A stretch of DNA of 15,411 nucleotides from Patescibacteria group bacterium (GTDB taxonomy: Bacteria; Patescibacteriota; Minisyncoccia; UBA6257; Colwellbacteraceae): NCBI GenBank assembly GCA_018826645.1, contig JAHJZF010000008.1, positions 1 through 15,411 of the forward strand, given 5' to 3'. The notes beneath the pieces were generated by a model that saw only the letters and a list, made by a program, of their open reading frames with translations, did not search any database and was not told the DNA's origin. A program made the position numbers and the translations under genes. Shown here one piece after another: positions 12,466 through 15,411 of the stretch. The stretch's first letter is position 1. Each line of letters opens with the position of its first letter.

Positions 12466-12904
12466 ATTTCAATGAACGCCTGATCTCTTCGTCGACATCG
12501 CGTTTTTTGATAATTTCGCGCTTGTCGTGTTTTTTCTTGGATTTAGCGAGTCCAAGAGACACTTTTACCAAGCGACCCTTAATATATGCCTTCAGTGGAA
12601 CGACTGTCAATCCAGACTCGTTCATCTTGCCAGTCAGATATTTAATCTCTTTTTTGGTCAGAAGAAGCCTCCTTGTGCGTTCGGGGTCGTAGCCTTTTGG
12701 AGTGTTATTGGGTTGGTAGGGAGCAATGTCTGCGCCCACCAATTGAACTTGATTATCTATCAATCGTGCATAGCTTCCAGAGAGACTTATCTTGCCAGAC
12801 TTGGCGGCTTTGGTTTCAAAACCGAGCAATTCGATACCAGCCTCGAACTCTTCAAGGATTTGATAATCAAAATATGCACGCTTATTCTTCGCTAACTCTT
12901 TCAT
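12458..12904 (-). CDS. smpB: SsrA-binding protein SmpB
   Basis: Binds the tRNA-like part of tmRNA and is needed for trans-translation. The 148 aa chain has the OB core (AYFDYQILEEFEAGIELLGFE and KAAKSGKISLSGSYARL), GADIAPYQP, DPERTRRLLLTKKEI, PLKAYIKGRLVKVSLGLAKSKK, and the basic tail KKHDKREIIKKRDVDEEIRR that enters the A site. The ATG at 12904 is favoured because AGGT lies six bases upstream; GTG at 12910 has no room for a ribosome site. AGGT overlaps the stop of the preceding GIY-YIG gene, so translation may be coupled. Its last codons and TGA lie inside the predicted tmRNA acceptor stem. The left inverted-repeat arm (12903-12923) covers its ribosome site and start. Confidence 0.95.
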   Translation of the reverse strand: MKELAKNKRAYFDYQILEEFEAGIELLGFETKAAKSGKISLSGSYARLIDNQVQLVGADIAPYQPNNTPKGYDPERTRRLLLTKKEIKYLTGKMNESGLTVVPLKAYIKGRLVKVSLGLAKSKKKHDKREIIKKRDVDEEIRRSLKWG

Positions 12905-12923
12905 CCCCACACCTAATCAGTTT
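12903..12923. repeat. Left arm of 21-bp inverted repeat flanking GIY-YIG copy 2
   Basis: Perfect reverse complement of 13174-13194; the plus strand contains CCCCACACCTAATCAGTTT. It includes the GIY-YIG stop codon, the smpB ribosome site and the first two bases of the smpB start codon. Confidence 0.95.
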
Positions 12924-13193
12924 TTAGGCTTTCGACTAAGCGCCTCTTTGTTTGGTTGAATGCATTAGCCCTCAACTTCAAGTTGTGCTCTCGTTTTCTT
13001 GCATCGGCTTCAGCCTTGTAAGCTTCAAAATATATTAATTCATATGGCATATATTTTTTAGTATAACTGCTTTTGCCACTATTATGTTCTACTATCCTTC
13101 TTTTTAGATTGTTAGTAGGGCCGATGTAAAGTCCGTTACTTTTTTTGCTTCTAAGAATGTATACGTAGAACATAAACTGATTAGGTGTGGGGA
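12905..13193 (-). mobile_element. Putative minimal inverted-repeat cassette carrying a GIY-YIG gene
   Basis: About 289 bp: an inverted-repeat end, one GIY-YIG gene and the matching end. TTCATC occurs directly outside both ends (12900-12905 and 13194-13199), as a target-site duplication would. On the minus strand that is GATGAA, the start region of smpB. Removing the cassette and one copy would leave a TATACT box (13214-13209) eight bases before the smpB ATG, close to the leaderless spacing seen elsewhere here. No transposase is present. Mobility is inference from structure only. Confidence 0.45.
12913..13173 (-). CDS. Stand-alone GIY-YIG nuclease-domain protein (copy 2), inside inverted repeats
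   Basis: 86 aa single-domain GIY-YIG protein: FYVYILRSKKSNGLYIGPT with both tyrosine motifs, LKRRIVEHNSGKSSYTKKYMPYELIYFEAY, and ADARKREHNLK as the C-terminal glutamate region. It belongs to a different subfamily from copy 1 (EHNSGKSSYTK and REHNLK against EHNGGSARYSS and FEKYLKQGSGFAF), so the two are not recent duplicates. It starts at the ATG beside the right repeat arm and its TAG lies in the left arm. It may be transcribed ahead of smpB. CCTAAT six bases before its ATG, inside the repeat arm, could act as a weak leaderless -10. A nicking, homing or mobilising role is possible but unproven. Confidence 0.85.
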   Translation of the reverse strand: MFYVYILRSKKSNGLYIGPTNNLKRRIVEHNSGKSSYTKKYMPYELIYFEAYKAEADARKREHNLKLRANAFNQTKRRLVESLKTD

Positions 13194-13194
13194 T
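13174..13194. repeat. Right arm of 21-bp inverted repeat flanking GIY-YIG copy 2
   Basis: Perfect reverse complement of 12903-12923, immediately upstream of the GIY-YIG ATG on the minus strand and between it and the argS promoter region. Confidence 0.95.
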
Positions 13195-13208
13195 TCATCT
13201 GTCTTCAG

Positions 13209-13214
13209 TATACT
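13209..13214 (-). promoter_or_regulatory. Candidate -10 (TATACT) facing GIY-YIG copy 2 / smpB
   Basis: Minus-strand TATACT upstream of the right repeat arm, within the palindrome AGTATACT. A transcript from here would include the right arm, which can pair with the smpB ribosome site. No good -35. Confidence 0.35.
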
Positions 13215-13225
13215 AATATTTGCCC

Positions 13226-13236
13226 TATACTATATA
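13226..13236 (+). promoter_or_regulatory. -10 region for argS
   Basis: Overlapping boxes TATACT (13226-13231) and TATATA (13231-13236). The second is exactly six bases (TAAGAG) from the ATG at 13243, so the message is probably leaderless or nearly so. TTCAGT, 16 bp ahead of the first box, is a weak -35. Confidence 0.45.
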
Positions 13237-13242
13237 TAAGAG

Positions 13243-14940
13243 ATGATAAAAACGCTCACAGAAATTATTAGAGGGAGATTGGGAGATTTAGATTTTGACG
13301 TAAGAATCTCTGACGACCCAGAAAGAGGGCATCTATCAACGAATGCCGCTTTTGTATTAGCTAAGGCAAATCAATCATCGCCTATGGAAATGGCAGAAGA
13401 ATTACGAAGCCATCTTCGCAAGCATGCCCCTTCAAATTATTTCAGGAAGATTGAGGTTGTCGAACCCGGTTTTGTAAATGTTTGGTTAACCCCCGAAGCA
13501 ATAAAAGGAGAGTTTAGAAAAATTGCTAAGGCTCGAGTGTGGGGCAAGGGGGTGAAGAAAAAAGAAACAGTCATAGTTGAATATTCTGCCCCCAACATTG
13601 CCAAAGCAATGCACGTTGGACACCTTCGCTCTACTATCATTGGTGACGCTTTGGCCAATGCTTTTGAATTTATGGGTTATGGAGTAGTTCGCTGGAACTA
13701 TATAGGAGATTGGGGGACTCAGTTCGGGAAATTAATTGTGGCCTACGAACTCTGGGGAGATAAAGAAAAAATTAATAAAAATCCTCTCGGAGAATTAGGC
13801 AAGCTTTATGTGAAATTCCACGAAGAAGCGAAAGAACATCCCGAGTTAGAAGAAAGAGCTCAAAAAGAGTTTAAGAAACTAGAAGGAGGCGACAAAACTA
13901 ATCGTAAGTTGTGGCACTGGTTTAAAAAAATATCTTTAAAAGAGTTCTCGAAGACGTACAACAAGCTTGGTGTTAGGTTTAATACTCAGATTGGAGAATC
14001 TTTTTTTGAGAAAGAACTTAAGTCGATTATAGATATGTTAGTGGAGAAGGGTCTGGCTAAAGAGAGTGAGGGGGCGCTGATGATAGACTTAGATGCTTTT
14101 GGTCTGCCTCCTGCTATGGCTAGAAAATCGGACGGTGCAACGCTCTATCTAACGCGAGATTTGGCTAATATCCGTTATCGAATTGATGAATATAAGCCAT
14201 CGCAGATTCTCTACGTTGTAGCCAATGAACAAACGCTACATTTTAGTCAGGTTTTTGCGACGGCTAGCCTCTTGGGGTTTATTGGTGGCAAAGAGCAAGA
14301 AGTTAAGCCCGTCCACATTAAATTCGGCTTAGTTTTAGGGGAAGAGGGCAAGAAGTTCTCGAGTCGTGAGGGGAAGGGAGTCAAGCTTGAAGAGATGATA
14401 GAGACGTCTATTAAGTTGGCGGATAAGATATTAGAGGATAGAAAAAGTAATTTTAGAAAAGCGGAATTAAAAGAGATATCTCGAGTGATTGGGATAGGAG
14501 CTATTAAATATAACGACCTTTCTCAAAACAGAATGTCCGACATCGTCTTTAATTGGGAGAAGATGCTTTCTTTTGAAGGCAACTCGGCTCCCTACCTTCA
14601 ATATACATATGCAAGACTTAAGGGCATTCTCAAAAAAGCTAAAGGAATTCCTAAGCTTGATGTATCGGCCCTTGAGGAGGGTAGAGATTCTGCGGTGGTG
14701 ATGAAGTTGGCAGAATTTCCTGAAGTTTTAAGCAGAGTAATCGAAAACTATATGCCCCACTATCTAGCGAATTATCTTTACGAGCTAGCTAAGGAGATTA
14801 ATTCTTTTTATCAAAGTGAACCCGTGCTTTCTTCGAGCGCTAAGCTTAGAGGCGTACGTCTCAATCTGGTCAAAGAATCTTCAGAAGTACTTAAGGTAGG
14901 CTTAAAACTTCTTGGGATAGAAGTGGTGGAAAAAATGTAG
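13243..14940 (+). CDS. argS: Arginine--tRNA ligase
   Basis: Charges tRNA-Arg. The 565 aa chain has the ArgRS N-terminal Add-1 domain (about 1-85, with EPGFVNVWLT), the class I site VEYSAPNIAKAMHVGHLRST with HVGH (124-127) and YIGDWGTQFGKL, then DGATLYLTRDLANIRYR. In place of KMSKS it has KFSSREG (371-377), a usual ArgRS variant. The C-terminal DALR anticodon-binding domain includes FEGNSAPYLQYTYARL and MPHYLANYLYELAKEINSFYQ. Length is normal and no essential motif is missing. It is divergent from the GIY-YIG/smpB/ssrA unit, and its stop lies in a hairpin. Confidence 0.97.
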   Translation: MIKTLTEIIRGRLGDLDFDVRISDDPERGHLSTNAAFVLAKANQSSPMEMAEELRSHLRKHAPSNYFRKIEVVEPGFVNVWLTPEAIKGEFRKIAKARVWGKGVKKKETVIVEYSAPNIAKAMHVGHLRSTIIGDALANAFEFMGYGVVRWNYIGDWGTQFGKLIVAYELWGDKEKINKNPLGELGKLYVKFHEEAKEHPELEERAQKEFKKLEGGDKTNRKLWHWFKKISLKEFSKTYNKLGVRFNTQIGESFFEKELKSIIDMLVEKGLAKESEGALMIDLDAFGLPPAMARKSDGATLYLTRDLANIRYRIDEYKPSQILYVVANEQTLHFSQVFATASLLGFIGGKEQEVKPVHIKFGLVLGEEGKKFSSREGKGVKLEEMIETSIKLADKILEDRKSNFRKAELKEISRVIGIGAIKYNDLSQNRMSDIVFNWEKMLSFEGNSAPYLQYTYARLKGILKKAKGIPKLDVSALEEGRDSAVVMKLAEFPEVLSRVIENYMPHYLANYLYELAKEINSFYQSEPVLSSSAKLRGVRLNLVKESSEVLKVGLKLLGIEVVEKM

Positions 14941-14956
14941 CCTTTATGGGCTACAT
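14935..14956 (+). terminator. Hairpin at the argS stop codon
   Basis: ATGTAGCC (14935-14942) / GGCTACAT (14949-14956), a perfect 8-bp stem with a 6-base loop that includes the argS TAG. No T-run follows, so it is probably a 3'-end stabiliser or factor-dependent terminator. Confidence 0.4.
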
Positions 14957-14968
14957 CCATCGTTCGGA

Positions 14969-14997
14969 ATAAATAGAAAAACGAGTTTTCTATTTAT
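14969..14997. terminator. AT-rich 12-bp hairpin between argS and ileS
   Basis: ATAAATAGAAAA (14969-14980) / TTTTCTATTTAT (14986-14997) with a 5-base loop, between convergent genes. The arms supply A- and T-rich tracts on both strands, but no separate T-run follows. A bidirectional terminator is the simplest reading. Nothing else is seen in 14998-15079. Confidence 0.45.
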
Positions 14998-15079
14998 CTC
15001 CTCGCTCGAATGCATAGGGGTTCGTGGGGATGTTGAGATTGCCTGCTTGCCTCGATCGTCGGAGCGGGTCGGTAGCTTA

Positions 15080-15411
15080 CTATTTGCCGTCAATGTCTAT
15101 GACAAGCTTATCCTTGAGGAGTTTCTCGCCATTCTTAATAGTAGTTTTTTCCAATTTGCTGAAATGTGCAGATTCTTTGATGTCTTTCCCTTGTGTTTCG
15201 ATTAATTTCATAAGCGCCTTGTCTTCGGTGTCGTATTTGAGGACTACTTTTTCGCCAACTTTAAGCCCTGCTTTTTTACGAGCGTCTTGAAGTGCGCGCA
15301 TCAGTTCTCGAAGAGCTCCTTCTGCTATTAACTTTTCTGTTAATTTCTTGTCCGCACTTAGGGCAGTCGTCAAAATGGCAAGCCTGATGTGGAAACCTCT
15401 TGTCTTTGGCC
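15080..15411 (-). CDS. ileS: Probable isoleucine--tRNA ligase, C-terminal end (5' part outside window)
   Basis: The minus-strand frame is open from the window edge to the TAG at 15082-15080, giving about 110 residues. LTEKLIAEGALRELMRALQDARKKAGLKVGEKVVLKYDT matches the C-terminal extension (DUF5915-like) of the larger, eukaryote-like isoleucyl-tRNA synthetases, where a xxEGxARExxRxIQxxRKxAGL pattern follows the anticodon-binding domain. The catalytic core is not in the window. A TTG at 15373 is not a credible start, since related sequence runs through it. Related C-terminal segments occur in a few other class I synthetases, so the identity is probable, not certain. Confidence 0.7.
   Translation of the reverse strand, partial: PKTRGFHIRLAILTTALSADKKLTEKLIAEGALRELMRALQDARKKAGLKVGEKVVLKYDTEDKALMKLIETQGKDIKESAHFSKLEKTTIKNGEKLLKDKLVIDIDGK

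Noticed and set aside
13174..13194. Simple transcription-factor operator rather than an inverted-repeat arm
   Set aside because: The partner arm is 250 bases away at the other end of one gene, and a perfect 21-bp match with a direct repeat outside is better explained as a cassette end.
15024..15290. 88-aa plus-strand open frame at the window end
   Set aside because: Antisense to the ileS C-terminus, low-complexity composition, no ribosome site.

Overview
This 15.4 kb window looks like a streamlined bacterial chromosome, most likely a Candidate Phyla Radiation (Patescibacteria, Parcubacteria-like) genome. That is inferred from gene flavour, not from a marker-gene search: trimmed enzymes (PolX without its PHP half, a half-size MFS protein, a Mur ligase with a shortened N-terminus, a Clp N-domain without ATPase), stand-alone GIY-YIG genes, and tight spacing with 1-8 base gaps and ATGA overlaps. 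TGA is a stop (Mur ligase, PolX, smpB), so the genetic code is standard in that respect.

Layout. 1-3154 (+): 3' part of ruvA, a MurE-like ligase and a beta-CASP metallo-beta-lactamase RNase, in one tight run. 3169-5731 (+): a LOG/SLOG-fold protein, a small EF-Tu-domain-2-like barrel protein and a CPA2/Kef-type cation:proton antiporter with an RCK domain. 5781-6383 (-): a family-4-like uracil-DNA glycosylase that has lost all four Fe-S cysteines. 6423-8692 (+): a membrane-anchored Clp-N-like protein, a half MFS protein and a PolX-like polymerase. 8693-9863 (-): the infC-rpmI-rplT operon. 9920-10261 (+): a DUF4870-like membrane protein.

10262-12117 is an accessory stretch beside the 3' end of the tmRNA gene. 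It holds small minus-strand genes of unknown role, two patches visibly richer in G+C, each headed by a leader with the same nested-palindrome design, a stand-alone prepilin-peptidase N-terminal domain, a GIY-YIG gene and CTTCGC-type palindromic repeats.

12118-13173 (-) is the trans-translation locus: GIY-YIG, smpB, then ssrA (tmRNA). The predicted tmRNA 5' end overlaps the last 8 bases of smpB, including its stop codon. The GIY-YIG gene sits between 21-bp perfect inverted repeats with a 6-bp direct repeat outside, as if inserted between the smpB promoter and start codon. 13243-14940 (+) is argS, and 15080-15411 (-) is the 3' end of a probable ileS.

A recurring signal is a TATAAT/TATACT box exactly 6 bases before an ATG (four clear cases), which predicts leaderless transcription. 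The best candidates for something undescribed are the inverted-repeat GIY-YIG cassette, the smpB-ssrA overlap and the paired structured leaders of the accessory region.
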